From Streptomyces sp. CA-278952 (lineage in GTDB: Bacteria; Actinomycetota; Actinomycetes; Streptomycetales; Streptomycetaceae): a stretch of 64,000 nt of DNA. The position numbers and the translations under genes were made by a program. The stretch lies in assembly GCF_028747205.1 (NCBI RefSeq), contig NZ_CP112880.1, forward strand, positions 2,170,001 to 2,234,000, in the 5' to 3' direction. Shown here piece after piece: positions 45,097-53,613 of the stretch; the stretch's first letter is position 1; the number at the start of each line of letters is the position of its first letter. The notes below the pieces were generated by a model. It worked only from the letters and a program-made list of their open reading frames with translations. It searched no databases and had not been told where the DNA came from.

Positions 45097-45897
45097 TCAC
45101 TGCCACCGGAAGAGTCGAGCGGCCGCGATGCCGAGAGCCGCGGTCCACAGGGCGAGGACCAGGAGGTGGATCCAGCCCGGCCAGCTCCCGGACGCGGCCT
45201 GCTCCAGCGCCTGGGAGGCGGCCCCCAGCGGGGTGATCTCCACGATGCGGCGCAGGGCGTCGGGCATCGTCTGGACGGGCAGCCACACCCCGGCGCTGAA
45301 CATCATCACGAGGTAGGTGCCCGTGCCGAACGCGGTGGCCGCCTTCGTCGTCCGGGACAGGGCGCAGATCATGGAGCCCAGGGTCAGCACGGCGGCGACG
45401 GCGAGCAGCAGCGCCAGCAGATAGCCGGGGAGCTGTTCGGGCAGCGCGACCCCGTAGGCGATCCGGCCGACGACGGTGACGAGGAGCGCGGAGGCGAGGC
45501 AGGCCGCGCCGTGCAGCAGGATCTGGGCCCAGAGCAGGGCGGAGGGCCGCACCGGGGTGGTGGACATCCGGCGCAGGATTCCGCGCTCGCGGTAGGCGGT
45601 GAGGACCGGCGGCATCGCCTGGACCGCCGCCGTGATCATGGCGAGCAGGATCGAGATGGGGACGTACAGGTCGATGACGCGCCGTCCGCCGAGGTCGTCC
45701 TGTGCCTCCGTGAAGGCGGGGATGAAGCCGAGGATCACCAGAAGAACGGAGGGGAAGGCGAAGATCCAGAACAGGTTGCCCGGTTCGCGGAGGAAGAGCT
45801 GGCTCTCGGCGATCAGGACGGCGGCCGCGGGGCCGCGTCGCCGGGCGCCGCGGGGCCCGGGGGCGGTGGCCGGTGCGGTGGTGGTCTCGGTCGGCAT
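45097..45897 (-). CDS. ABC-2 type transporter permease
   Basis: A 266-residue permease with six hydrophobic segments: FWIFAFPSVLLVILGFI, LYVPISILLAMITAAVQ, and the later run LLALLLAVAAVLTLGSMIC. The segment TAYRERGILRRMSTTPVRPS is the conserved cytoplasmic coupling region of ABC2_membrane exporters of the DrrB/YadH type. One base pair separates it from the ATPase gene upstream and its stop overlaps a possible start of the kinase, so all four genes appear to be one operon. Probably exports a hydrophobic compound or lipid; substrate unknown. Confidence 0.92.
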   Translation of the reverse strand: MPTETTTAPATAPGPRGARRRGPAAAVLIAESQLFLREPGNLFWIFAFPSVLLVILGFIPAFTEAQDDLGGRRVIDLYVPISILLAMITAAVQAMPPVLTAYRERGILRRMSTTPVRPSALLWAQILLHGAACLASALLVTVVGRIAYGVALPEQLPGYLLALLLAVAAVLTLGSMICALSRTTKAATAFGTGTYLVMMFSAGVWLPVQTMPDALRRIVEITPLGAASQALEQAASGSWPGWIHLLVLALWTAALGIAAARLFRWQ

Positions 45898-45898
45898 G

Positions 45899-46816
45899 TC
45901 AGAGGTCCTGTCCGGTGAGGTCGAGGAAGGCTTCGTCGAGGCTGGTCTCGGTGATGCGCAGCCGCTGGGCGGTGACGCCGAGTTCGGCGAGCAGGGCGAC
46001 GAACGGGGTGACCGTCTCGTCGGTGCCGTGCAGCGTGAGCGCCCCCTCGCGGTCGGGCGGGGTCACGGTCACGACGCCGGGAAGCGCGGTGAGCCGGGTG
46101 AGGTCGGGGCCGATGAGCGCCCGGGAGGGGACGAAGGAGACGACGGTGGAGCCCGTGGCCTGCCGGATCAGCCCTGCCGGGGTGTCCAGGGCGACGACCC
46201 TGCCCCGGTCGATGACGGCGATCCGGTCGCAGAGGCGCTGGGCCTCCTCCATGAAGTGGGTGACGAGCAGGACGGTCACCCCGCCGTCACGGATCTCCTC
46301 GATGAGCTTCCAGGTGTCGCGCCGGGCGCGCGGGTCGAGGCCGGTGGTCAGCTCGTCGAGCACGACGACCTTCGGGTTGCCGATCAGGGCGAGGGCGATG
46401 AACAGGCGCTGCTTCTGGCCGCCGGAGAGCTTGGCAAAGCGGGTGGTGAGCCGGTCCGCCAGTCCGAGCCGGTCCGCGAGCGGCCGCCAGTCGGCGGGGG
46501 CCGGATAGAAGGCGGTGTACAGCTCCAGCGCCTCCCGTACGGTCAGTTTGGCCTGGAGGTCGCTCTCCTGGAGCTGGGCGCCGAGCAGTCGCGTCACCCG
46601 GTCGTGGTCGGCGACGGGGTCGAGCCCGGCGACCTTGATGGTGCCCGCGTCGGGGAGGCGCAGGCCCTCCACGCATTCGACGGTGGTGGTCTTGCCCGCC
46701 CCGTTGGGGCCGAGGATGCCGAAGATCTCCCCCTCGTCGACGGAGAAGGAGACGCCGTCGACCACGGCACGGCCGGCGTAGGTCTTGCGTACCCCGTTGA
46801 CTTCGATGATTGCCAT
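45899..46816 (-). CDS. ABC transporter ATP-binding protein (DrrA-like)
   Basis: A 305-residue ATPase partner of the ABC-2 permease. Walker A is GPNGAGKTTT, Q-loop in GAQLQESDLQ, signature LSGGQKQRLF, Walker B VVVLDELTTGLD with the catalytic Glu, and the H-loop in LLVTHFMEEAQ. The C-terminal about 80 residues (VTVTPPDREGALTLHGTDE) are the DUF4162-type extension of drug and antibiotic self-resistance exporters. The start is at the second Met (MAIIEVNGV). First gene of the leftward transporter/two-component operon. Confidence 0.93.
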   Translation of the reverse strand: MAIIEVNGVRKTYAGRAVVDGVSFSVDEGEIFGILGPNGAGKTTTVECVEGLRLPDAGTIKVAGLDPVADHDRVTRLLGAQLQESDLQAKLTVREALELYTAFYPAPADWRPLADRLGLADRLTTRFAKLSGGQKQRLFIALALIGNPKVVVLDELTTGLDPRARRDTWKLIEEIRDGGVTVLLVTHFMEEAQRLCDRIAVIDRGRVVALDTPAGLIRQATGSTVVSFVPSRALIGPDLTRLTALPGVVTVTPPDREGALTLHGTDETVTPFVALLAELGVTAQRLRITETSLDEAFLDLTGQDL

Positions 46817-46980
46817 GTCCACCAGGGTTCCGGCGGGCGGGCGCGGGCGGTATCCGCCGTCACGCTCGACGGCGCATCAGCCGATCGGTTGACCCGGAGT
46901 ACGACCGCCGCCGCGGGCGAGTCCGGCACGGCGGAAATTGGCAGGACCGATGTCAGTGGTGAAACGTAAAGTCGCCCCTG

Positions 46981-48945
46981 ATGCCCAAAAAGCCTGCCGA
47001 GCGCACGGACCGGTCCGCCGTGCGCTCCCTCCTGCGCCTGTGGCCCTATGTCCGACCCGTGCGGGTGCGCCTGTTCACGGCCGCCCTCGTGGCGATCCTG
47101 GCGTCCTGCCTGGGGCTGGTGATCCCGCTGGTCCTGAAGTGGATGGTGGACGGTCCCGTCGCCGGCCGCGATCCGGGCGGGGTGTGGCTGGGGGCGCTGT
47201 ACCTGCTGGTGCTGGGCATCGCCGAGGCGCTGCTGTTCGGGCTCCGGCGGTGGCTGGTGGCGCGCCCGCTGGCCGGGGTCGAGGCGTCGATGCGGGCGGA
47301 TCTCTACCGCCATCTGCAACGGCTGCCGGTCGCGTTCCACGACCGCTGGGCCTCGGGTCAGCTGCTGTCGCGCGGGACGACGGACCTGATGCTGCTCCGG
47401 ATGTTCCTGGCGTTCCCGCTGACCTTCCTGGTCGTCAACGCGGCCACGATCCTGGTCGGGTTCGTCATCCTGTTCGCCCAGGACTGGACGCTCGGCCTGG
47501 TTCTGCTGGCGCCCGCGGTGCCGCTGATGATCCTGTGCTCGCTGTTCGAGACGGAGTACTCGGTGGTCGCGCGCCGGGCCCAGGACCAGGTCGGCGACCT
47601 CACCACGGTCGTCGAGGAGAGCGTGCTGGGCATCCGCATCGTCAAGGGCTTCGGCCGACACCGCAGTCAGGCGCGGGCGTTCCGGGCGATGTCGCACCGG
47701 CTGCGCACCACGGAGCTGGGCAAGGCCCGGCTGCTCGCCGGGATCTGGGCGCTGATCACCGCCATCCCGGAGTTGGCGATCGGAGCGGCGCTGGTGCTCG
47801 GCACCATCCAGGTGGCGGACGGGACGCTGTCCGCGGGCACGCTGGTGGCGTTCCTGTCCACGGCGCTCGCCCTGCGCTGGCCGGTGGAGTCGATCGGCTT
47901 CCTGCTGGCGATGAGCCAGGAGTCGGCGACCGCGACCGACCGGTATTTCGAGGTGATGGACGTGGCGGAGGAGCCCGGGGCCGTCGCCGTACGGGAGGGC
48001 GCGCCGGACACCGCCCCGGGGATGGTGTTCGAGGGCGTCGAGTTCCGCTACCCGGACGCGGACCCGGGCTCGCCGCCGGTCCTCGCCGGGATCGATCTGC
48101 ACATCCGGCCCGGTGAGACGCTGGCCCTGGTCGGGGGTACGGGGTCGGGCAAGACGACGCTCACCGCCTTGGTGCCCCGGCTGCACGAGGTGACCGGCGG
48201 GCGGATCACGCTGGACGGCGAGGACATCGCCACGATGGAGCGCTCCCGGCTGCGGGAGCTGGTCTCGGTGGCGTTCGAGGAGCCGACGCTGTTCTCCGCG
48301 ACGGTCGGCGAGAACGTGACGATGGGCGCGGCGGACGCGGACGAGCAACAGGTGCGGCGGGCGCTGTCGGTGGCCCAGGCCGACTTCGTGCACCGGTTGC
48401 CCCAGGGGCTGGACACCGAGGTCGGCGAGCAGGGCCTGAGCCTGTCCGGCGGCCAGCGCCAGCGCCTCGCGCTGGCCCGCGCCGTGGTCGGGGAGCCGCG
48501 CTTCCTGGTGCTGGACGACCCGCTCTCCGCGCTGGACGTGCACACGGAGACGCTGGTGGAGGCCGCGCTGCGGCAGGTCCTGGAGCGGACGACCGCGGTG
48601 GTCGTGGCGCACCGCCCCTCCACGGTGATGCTGGCCGACCGGGTGGCGTTGCTGTCCGGGGGCCGGATCGCCGCGGTCGGCACGCATCAGGAGCTGTTGC
48701 GCGCCAACGCGGAGTACGCCTGGCTGATGTCGGGCGCGGGCGGCGAGCCCGCCGCACGGCCTCCCGCCGGCCCGGTGGACACGCCGGCCGAACCGGTGGA
48801 CGCGTCCGCCGCACCAAGGGACACGCCCGCGACGCCGGTGGACGAGCCCGACGCACCGGTGGACGCGTCCACCGCACCGCCCCCGGCCACTCCGGTGAGC
48901 GCTCCCGTACAGCAGGTCCCCGCCGAGGAGGGCAGTGCCCGATGA
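46981..48945 (+). CDS. Heterodimeric ABC exporter, half 1 (degenerate ATP site)
   Basis: A 654-residue ABC half-transporter: six membrane helices (about 30-320) then an NBD. Walker A GGTGSGKTTL, signature LSLSGGQRQRLA, but Walker B reads FLVLDDPLSALD, with Asp in place of the catalytic Glu. The last 60 residues are Pro/Ala/Val-rich and non-conserved. It overlaps the next gene by ATGA. No clear ribosome-binding site precedes the ATG; TAAAGT lies 8 nt upstream at 46967-46972, a spacing that would fit a leaderless transcript. Probably forms an asymmetric pump with half 2. Confidence 0.92.
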   Translation: MPKKPAERTDRSAVRSLLRLWPYVRPVRVRLFTAALVAILASCLGLVIPLVLKWMVDGPVAGRDPGGVWLGALYLLVLGIAEALLFGLRRWLVARPLAGVEASMRADLYRHLQRLPVAFHDRWASGQLLSRGTTDLMLLRMFLAFPLTFLVVNAATILVGFVILFAQDWTLGLVLLAPAVPLMILCSLFETEYSVVARRAQDQVGDLTTVVEESVLGIRIVKGFGRHRSQARAFRAMSHRLRTTELGKARLLAGIWALITAIPELAIGAALVLGTIQVADGTLSAGTLVAFLSTALALRWPVESIGFLLAMSQESATATDRYFEVMDVAEEPGAVAVREGAPDTAPGMVFEGVEFRYPDADPGSPPVLAGIDLHIRPGETLALVGGTGSGKTTLTALVPRLHEVTGGRITLDGEDIATMERSRLRELVSVAFEEPTLFSATVGENVTMGAADADEQQVRRALSVAQADFVHRLPQGLDTEVGEQGLSLSGGQRQRLALARAVVGEPRFLVLDDPLSALDVHTETLVEAALRQVLERTTAVVVAHRPSTVMLADRVALLSGGRIAAVGTHQELLRANAEYAWLMSGAGGEPAARPPAGPVDTPAEPVDASAAPRDTPATPVDEPDAPVDASTAPPPATPVSAPVQQVPAEEGSAR

Positions 48946-50822
48946 CCACGACCACCGACGACGCCTCGCTCCCGGCCGCCGACGACGACGGCCCGCCGTC
49001 GAGCCGGGTCGCGCCCGCGCCCGGGCGCGCGGACGACCCGTTCGACCGGGACGACCTGCCCGCGCCGCCCGGGGCGACCAGGGCGCTGCTGTTCTCGCTG
49101 CTGGCCCCGATGCGCGGCCGGGTCGCGGTGTCGGCCCTGCTCCTGCTCGTCCAGCAGGTCGCGATGCAGGCGGGCCCGCTGCTGGTGGCGTACGCCATCG
49201 ACAGCGGGGTTCCGGCGTTCCGGGACCACGACTACGGGCCGCTGATCGCGGTCGCGATCGGCTACGCGGTGTGTTCGGTCGGCGCGGGCGTCCTCCAGTA
49301 CGCCTTCATCCGGGCCGCGGCGCGGATCAACCAGGACGTGCTGCTCGACTTGCGGGGCCGGATCTTCCGGCACGCGCAGGCGCTCAGCGTCGACTTCCAC
49401 GAGCGCTACACCTCGGGCCGGCTGATCTCGCGCTCCACGACGGATGTGGAGTCGCTGCGGGAGCTGCTGAGCGAAGGGCTCCAGGAACTGATCGGCGTGG
49501 TCCTGTCGTTCGTGTCGATCGCGTTGGTGCTGCTCTGGCTGGACCTGGGGATCGGCGCGATCGCCACGCTCTCCTTCGTACCGCTGTATCTGATGGTGCG
49601 CCTGTACCGGCGGCGGGCGTCCGTCGCGTTCGCGGCGCGGTCGACGGCGATCGCCACGGTGATCGTGAAGTTCGCGGAGACGATGAACGGCATCCGTCCG
49701 GTCCAGGCCTTCCGCCGCGAGCGGAGCAACGACACCGTGTTCACGGCGCTGAACACCCGCCACGAGCGGGCGAACGGCGACGCGATGCTGGAGATGGCCC
49801 GCTATGTCATCGGTTCACGGCTGATCGCGAACACGGCGGTGGCCGGGATGGTGCTCTGGGGCGCCTACCGGGTGGCGGACGGAACGCTGGCGCTCGGGGT
49901 GCTGGCGGCGGCGGTGCTGTATCTGCGCCGCCTGTACGACCCGATCGACCGGCTGGGGATGTTCCTCAACTCGTACGAGTCGGCGGCCGCTTCGCTGGCG
50001 AAGATCGCCGGTCTGCTGGCCCAGACGCCGAACGTCCCGGAGACCGACCGGCCGAAGGAACTGCCGCCACGCGCGGGCGGGCTCCCGGGCCGGGAGGTCA
50101 CGTTCGACGGGGTGCGGTTCGCCTACCGTACGGGCGGCGAGGTGCTGCCCACGTTCGACCTGCACATCCCGGCGGGCCGGACGGTGGCGGTCGTCGGGTC
50201 CACGGGCGCGGGCAAGTCGACGCTGGCCAAGCTGCTGGCCCGCTTCTACGACCCGACCGAGGGCCGGGTCCTGCTGGACGGCACCGACCTGCGCGACCTG
50301 GACACCGCCGAGCTGCGCCGGGGCGTGGTGATGGTGACGCAGGAGGCGTTCCTGTTCTCCGGGACGGTCGCGGAGAACATCGCGATCGGCCGCCCGGACG
50401 CCACCCGCGAGGAGATCGAGCACGCCGCGAAGGCGATCGGCGCGCACGACTTCATCGCCGCCCTGCCGGACGGCTACGACACGGACGTACGCAAGCGGGG
50501 CGGGCGCATCTCGGCGGGCCAGCGGCAGTTGGTGGCGTTCGCCCGGGCCTTGCTGGCGAACCCGGCGGTGCTGATCCTGGACGAGGCGACCAGCTCCCTG
50601 GACGTCCCCGGCGAGCGGGCCGTGCAGCGGGCCATGGACACGGTGCTGCACGGCCGCACGGCGGTGGTGATCGCCCACCGGCTCTCCACGGTGGAGATCG
50701 CGGACCGGGTGCTGGTGATGGAGCACGGCCGGATCGTGGAGGACGGCGCACCCGCCGAACTGATCGGCGGGACGGGGCGGTTCGCGGGGCTGCACCGGAC
50801 GTGGAAGGACAGCCTGGCCTGA
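48942..50822 (+). CDS. Heterodimeric ABC exporter, half 2 (consensus Walker B)
   Basis: A 626-residue ABC half-transporter. After an Asp/Pro-rich N-terminus come six membrane helices (about 45-330) and an NBD with Walker A GSTGAGKSTL, Walker B VLILDEATSSLD with the catalytic Glu, and H-loop AVVIAHRLSTVE. The signature is RISAGQRQLV, with Ala for the first Gly. Together with half 1 (Asp in Walker B, consensus signature) this gives one consensus and one degenerate ATP site, as in TM287/288, BmrCD and TAP. Substrate unknown. Ends just before a tandem repeat. Confidence 0.93.
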   Translation: MTTTTDDASLPAADDDGPPSSRVAPAPGRADDPFDRDDLPAPPGATRALLFSLLAPMRGRVAVSALLLLVQQVAMQAGPLLVAYAIDSGVPAFRDHDYGPLIAVAIGYAVCSVGAGVLQYAFIRAAARINQDVLLDLRGRIFRHAQALSVDFHERYTSGRLISRSTTDVESLRELLSEGLQELIGVVLSFVSIALVLLWLDLGIGAIATLSFVPLYLMVRLYRRRASVAFAARSTAIATVIVKFAETMNGIRPVQAFRRERSNDTVFTALNTRHERANGDAMLEMARYVIGSRLIANTAVAGMVLWGAYRVADGTLALGVLAAAVLYLRRLYDPIDRLGMFLNSYESAAASLAKIAGLLAQTPNVPETDRPKELPPRAGGLPGREVTFDGVRFAYRTGGEVLPTFDLHIPAGRTVAVVGSTGAGKSTLAKLLARFYDPTEGRVLLDGTDLRDLDTAELRRGVVMVTQEAFLFSGTVAENIAIGRPDATREEIEHAAKAIGAHDFIAALPDGYDTDVRKRGGRISAGQRQLVAFARALLANPAVLILDEATSSLDVPGERAVQRAMDTVLHGRTAVVIAHRLSTVEIADRVLVMEHGRIVEDGAPAELIGGTGRFAGLHRTWKDSLA

Positions 50823-50833
50823 GGGGAGGGTGA

Positions 50834-50897
50834 TCCTCACTGCCGGAAAGAGCTGCCGCCTCCCCTCCTCACTGCCGGAAGGAGCTGCCACCTCCCC
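50834..50897. repeat. 32-bp tandem repeat after the ABC exporter
   Basis: Two 32-bp units (50834-50865 and 50866-50897) differing at two positions, with a third partial copy from 50898. It ends at the isochorismatase remnant, so it may mark a rearrangement joint. Confidence 0.85.
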
Positions 50898-50900
50898 TCC

Positions 50901-51227
50901 TCACTCCCGGTCTCCTCGAAGAAGCCAGTCCTCGACCGCGACGACATCCGCCCACTGCGGGAACAGCTTCTCGGTGAGCATCCGGTGCACCTCGGGGTCG
51001 GTGTCGAGGCAGCCATCCGCCAGCACGGTGAGGCCGAAGTCCAGGTCGATGGCGCGCCACAGAGTGGCCAGCACTACAGCGCTGGTGGCGATGCCGGTGA
51101 GAACAAGGCTGTCGATATCGCGGGCCCCGCCAGCAAGCAGGCCCGGCAAGCCACGCACAAGCTGCACGAGGAGCAGCGCCTCCCCGGCACCGGCCCCGAG
51201 CGGAAGCAGGAGCTCCAGGAAAATCAC
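50901..51227 (-). pseudogene. Truncated isochorismatase-family (cysteine hydrolase) remnant
   Basis: The frame encodes 108 residues. Only the C-terminal part, from ARDIDSLVLTGIATSAVVLA through LDFGLTVLADGCLDTDPEVH and MLTEKLFPQWADVV, matches the isochorismatase-like fold, starting just before the loop that normally carries the nucleophile. The N-terminal half with the catalytic Asp and Lys is missing, the first 30 residues are unlike the family, and I found no missing piece in other frames up to the next gene at 51322. I read it as a decayed 3' fragment. Confidence 0.72.
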
Positions 51228-51321
51228 TCCGCCTTGAGGGCCGGGTGCGATGCCGACGGGATGCGAACCCGCGGACGGGGCCGGGGCAGGCCCGGGCGAA
51301 CGGATTCGCAGCCCCCGAAAC

Positions 51322-52473
51322 TCAGCCCGGCAGCAGCCGCACCGCCGCGTCCCGCAGCCGGGTGCGCTCCGTGCTCATGAAGCGGTGCAGGGTCCGCGAG
51401 CCGAAGGCGGTCCGCTGGACGCTGCGGCGGCGTTCGCGGTCGTAGGCGCGCAGGGCGCCCTCGATGCCCGCGGGGCCCGGGGGCGCGGCGGCCAGCGCAC
51501 GGCTCAGGGCGTCCGCGTCCAGGATCGCGGTACAGGCGCCCTGGCCGAGGTTGGGCGTCATGGCGTGGGCCGCGTCGCCGACCAGGGCGACGGGGACGGG
51601 CCGGGCGTCGGAGGACACACGGGAGGCAGCCCGGGTGCCGGAGGAGATACGGGAGGCGGGCCCGGCACCGAAGGAGGCGGGGGAGGCGGCCCGGGTGCCG
51701 GTGGAGACGAAAGTGGGCAGCGCCGGGTAGAGGTGGAGCATCTCGTAGCGGATCCAGGTGGCCGGGTCGGTGGCGTCCAGGATGCGCGGGATCGGGTCGT
51801 GCCAGCCGGCGAAGGAGGCGCGCAGTTTCTCGGCGGTTGTGGCCTCGGGCACGGTGGCGTACCAGTTGGTGCGGCCCGGTTCGACCGGGGTCATCCCGAA
51901 GAAGCGGCCGCTGCCCCAGGTCTCGCCGTGCACCGGGCTCTCGAGGTCGGCCACGCCGATCCAGGCGACGGTGCCGATCCTGCGGGGGCCGCTGCGGTCG
52001 CCGAAGCGGGCGGTGCGAACGGCGCTGCGGATGCCGTCGGCGCCGACCACCAGGTCCTGTCCGGCGGCCGGCGCGTCGAGGCCGGTGACCCGCTCGCCGA
52101 GCTTGAGCGGGACGTCGCCGAAGGCTTCGAGGGCGGCGAGCAGGGCGTCGAGCAAGCGGGACCGGGAGATGAGGAGTTCGGGGCGGCCCGCCCTGCGTTC
52201 GATCCGCTCCAGCGGGAGGCGGCCGATCGATGTCCCGTCCGGGGTGCGGATGTGCGCGTCGCGGTAGGGCACGGCGTGGTCGCGCAGCGCGTCACCCACG
52301 CCGAGCCGGTCGAGCGCGGACTGTGCGGTGGGGTGGATGCCGAAGGCCGCACCGTACCGCTCCAGTTCGGTGCGCCGCTCCAGCACCGTCACCGTCCAGC
52401 CCGCGCGGCGGAGTCCGATCGCGGTCGCCAGACCGCCGATGCCCGCGCCGACCACCGTCGCCGTTCCTGTCAT
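51322..52473 (-). CDS. FAD-dependent monooxygenase (PHBH-type aromatic hydroxylase family)
   Basis: A 383-residue class A flavin monooxygenase. FAD-binding GxGxxG is in TVVGAGIGGLATA (7-19), the DG motif in LVVGADGIRSAVR and the GD motif in VALVGDAAHAMTPNLGQG. It hydroxylates an aromatic or similar substrate using NAD(P)H and oxygen. A 30-bp tandem repeat inserts about 30 Ala/Ser/Gly-rich residues just before the GD motif. Start at the ATG at 52473; the 38-codon upstream extension crosses the operators. It is divergent from a TetR gene, which probably represses it. Confidence 0.9.
   Translation of the reverse strand: MTGTATVVGAGIGGLATAIGLRRAGWTVTVLERRTELERYGAAFGIHPTAQSALDRLGVGDALRDHAVPYRDAHIRTPDGTSIGRLPLERIERRAGRPELLISRSRLLDALLAALEAFGDVPLKLGERVTGLDAPAAGQDLVVGADGIRSAVRTARFGDRSGPRRIGTVAWIGVADLESPVHGETWGSGRFFGMTPVEPGRTNWYATVPEATTAEKLRASFAGWHDPIPRILDATDPATWIRYEMLHLYPALPTFVSTGTRAASPASFGAGPASRISSGTRAASRVSSDARPVPVALVGDAAHAMTPNLGQGACTAILDADALSRALAAAPPGPAGIEGALRAYDRERRRSVQRTAFGSRTLHRFMSTERTRLRDAAVRLLPG
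51610..51699. repeat. 30-bp tandem repeat (three copies) within the monooxygenase
   Basis: Three imperfect 30-bp units (51610-51639, 51640-51669, 51670-51699) encode three 10-residue GTRAAS-like blocks in frame on the minus strand, expanding a loop ahead of the FAD GD motif. Copy number may differ between strains. Confidence 0.85.
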
Positions 52474-52520
52474 GTCGCGCTCCCGAGCTCGTTCGGACCG
52501 CACGGAGGAGACCGCACGGA

Positions 52521-52561
52521 GTACCACCACACCTGTGGTACCACCACACCTGTGGTACCAC
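52521..52561. promoter_or_regulatory. Tandem operators between monooxygenase and TetR genes
   Basis: A 17-bp unit GTACCACCACACCTGTG is present twice (52521-52537, 52538-52554) and followed by GTACCAC. Each unit with its neighbour contains the dyad ACCACA-CC-TGTGGT. The site lies 48 bp from the monooxygenase start and 68 bp from the TetR start, so it is the probable TetR binding site controlling both promoters. Confidence 0.72.
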
Positions 52562-52628
52562 GGCTGGGGTAGCATCGGCAAGGGCACCCCCTCGCGGGCG
52601 GCAGCCGTACGGGAGTGAGGGAGCGCGC

Positions 52629-53249
52629 GTGAATCCGGACCGCCGGGACCGACTGCGGGACGCGGCCGTCGAGGTGCTGGCCCGGGACGGCGGGCGCGGG
52701 CTGACCCACCGGGCCGTGGACCGGGCCGCCGAGGTGCCGCCGGGGACCACCAAGAACTACTTCCCGACCCGGGACGCGGTGCTCCGCGCGGCGGCCGAGC
52801 GGTGCCTGGAGCAGTACCTCGCGCTCACCGCGCAGTTGGCGGCGGCTCCGGGGCCGGCGGACCGCGAGGGCCTGACAGCCCTCTTCCGCTCACTCCTGGA
52901 GAACGTCGCGGGGCCGGGCCGCTCCCGGCTGCTGGCGGTGCTGGAGCTCCAGGCCGAGGCGACCCGGCGCCCCTGGCTGTCCTCCATCCTCGACCCGATG
53001 GCGAGCGGGGATTTCGTGGGCATGGAACTGGCCCAGCGCTCCGCCGGGCTGCCTGTCACCCCGCAGCGGGCCGCCGTCGTCACCCTCGCTCTGCACGCGG
53101 CGATCCCGCATCTGCTGACGGACGGGCCGGCCACGCTCGCGGCGTCGGGGCTGGACGACGTGGACCGCTTCGTGCGTGACCTCCTGGACGCGGTGTACCC
53201 GCCGGGGGCCACCGCCCGAGCGTCTCGGCCACCCCACGCCGCCCCCTGA
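52629..53249 (+). CDS. TetR-family repressor divergent from the monooxygenase
   Basis: A 206-residue TetR protein. The HTH reads AAVEVLARDGGRGLTHRAVD ... VPPGTTKNYFPTRDAVLRAA, the second TetR helix pair being the 'TTKNYFPTRD' form. The remaining helices form a ligand domain with FRSLLENVAGPGRSRLLAVL. GTG start at 52629 has GGGAG upstream; the open frame before it crosses the operator region. It probably represses itself and the FAD monooxygenase through the tandem operators, with a monooxygenase substrate as inducer. Confidence 0.88.
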   Translation: MNPDRRDRLRDAAVEVLARDGGRGLTHRAVDRAAEVPPGTTKNYFPTRDAVLRAAAERCLEQYLALTAQLAAAPGPADREGLTALFRSLLENVAGPGRSRLLAVLELQAEATRRPWLSSILDPMASGDFVGMELAQRSAGLPVTPQRAAVVTLALHAAIPHLLTDGPATLAASGLDDVDRFVRDLLDAVYPPGATARASRPPHAAP

Positions 53250-53613
53250 CGGGCCGCCGGGTCCCGGCGCGTTCCGGCATGCGAATCTGGCCAGAACCCG
53301 ACGCCGTCTCACCAGGCGGTCACCCCACCCCTCCCCGCCCGCGACGGCGCGGTGCCCGTCGGGCGCGAAACCTGTGACCACCCTGTGAATGCCGGGCTCC
53401 ACCACGCCCGGTAACGCTGCGGCAATGATCGGCGAAACGTCCGCTTAACGAACATGACCTTTCCGGCAACGAACGAAAACCGGCCAACATGTTGACGCGG
53501 TCCTGACAGGTGCGGTCATCTGCTGAGACTCTTCACCCCGTTCTGCGCACCGCCTGCACCGTCCGGACGGCCCGTCCAGCGCCGCCGGTACCCCCCTCGC
53601 AGAAGGAGTCCGC
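53250..53613 (+). promoter_or_regulatory. Upstream region of the secreted protease
   Basis: No gene is supported in these 364 bp. TTGACG at 53492-53497 followed 18 bp later by TCATCT is a weak candidate promoter, about 95 bp before the protease GTG. A short dyad CCGGGC/GCCCGG (53392-53397, 53406-53411) may be a weak terminator for the TetR gene. AGAAGGAG precedes the protease start. Confidence 0.35.

Noticed and set aside
50834..50905. Possible attachment site or CRISPR repeat
   Set aside because: Only two direct 32-bp units without spacers, and no integrase, tRNA or cas gene nearby.
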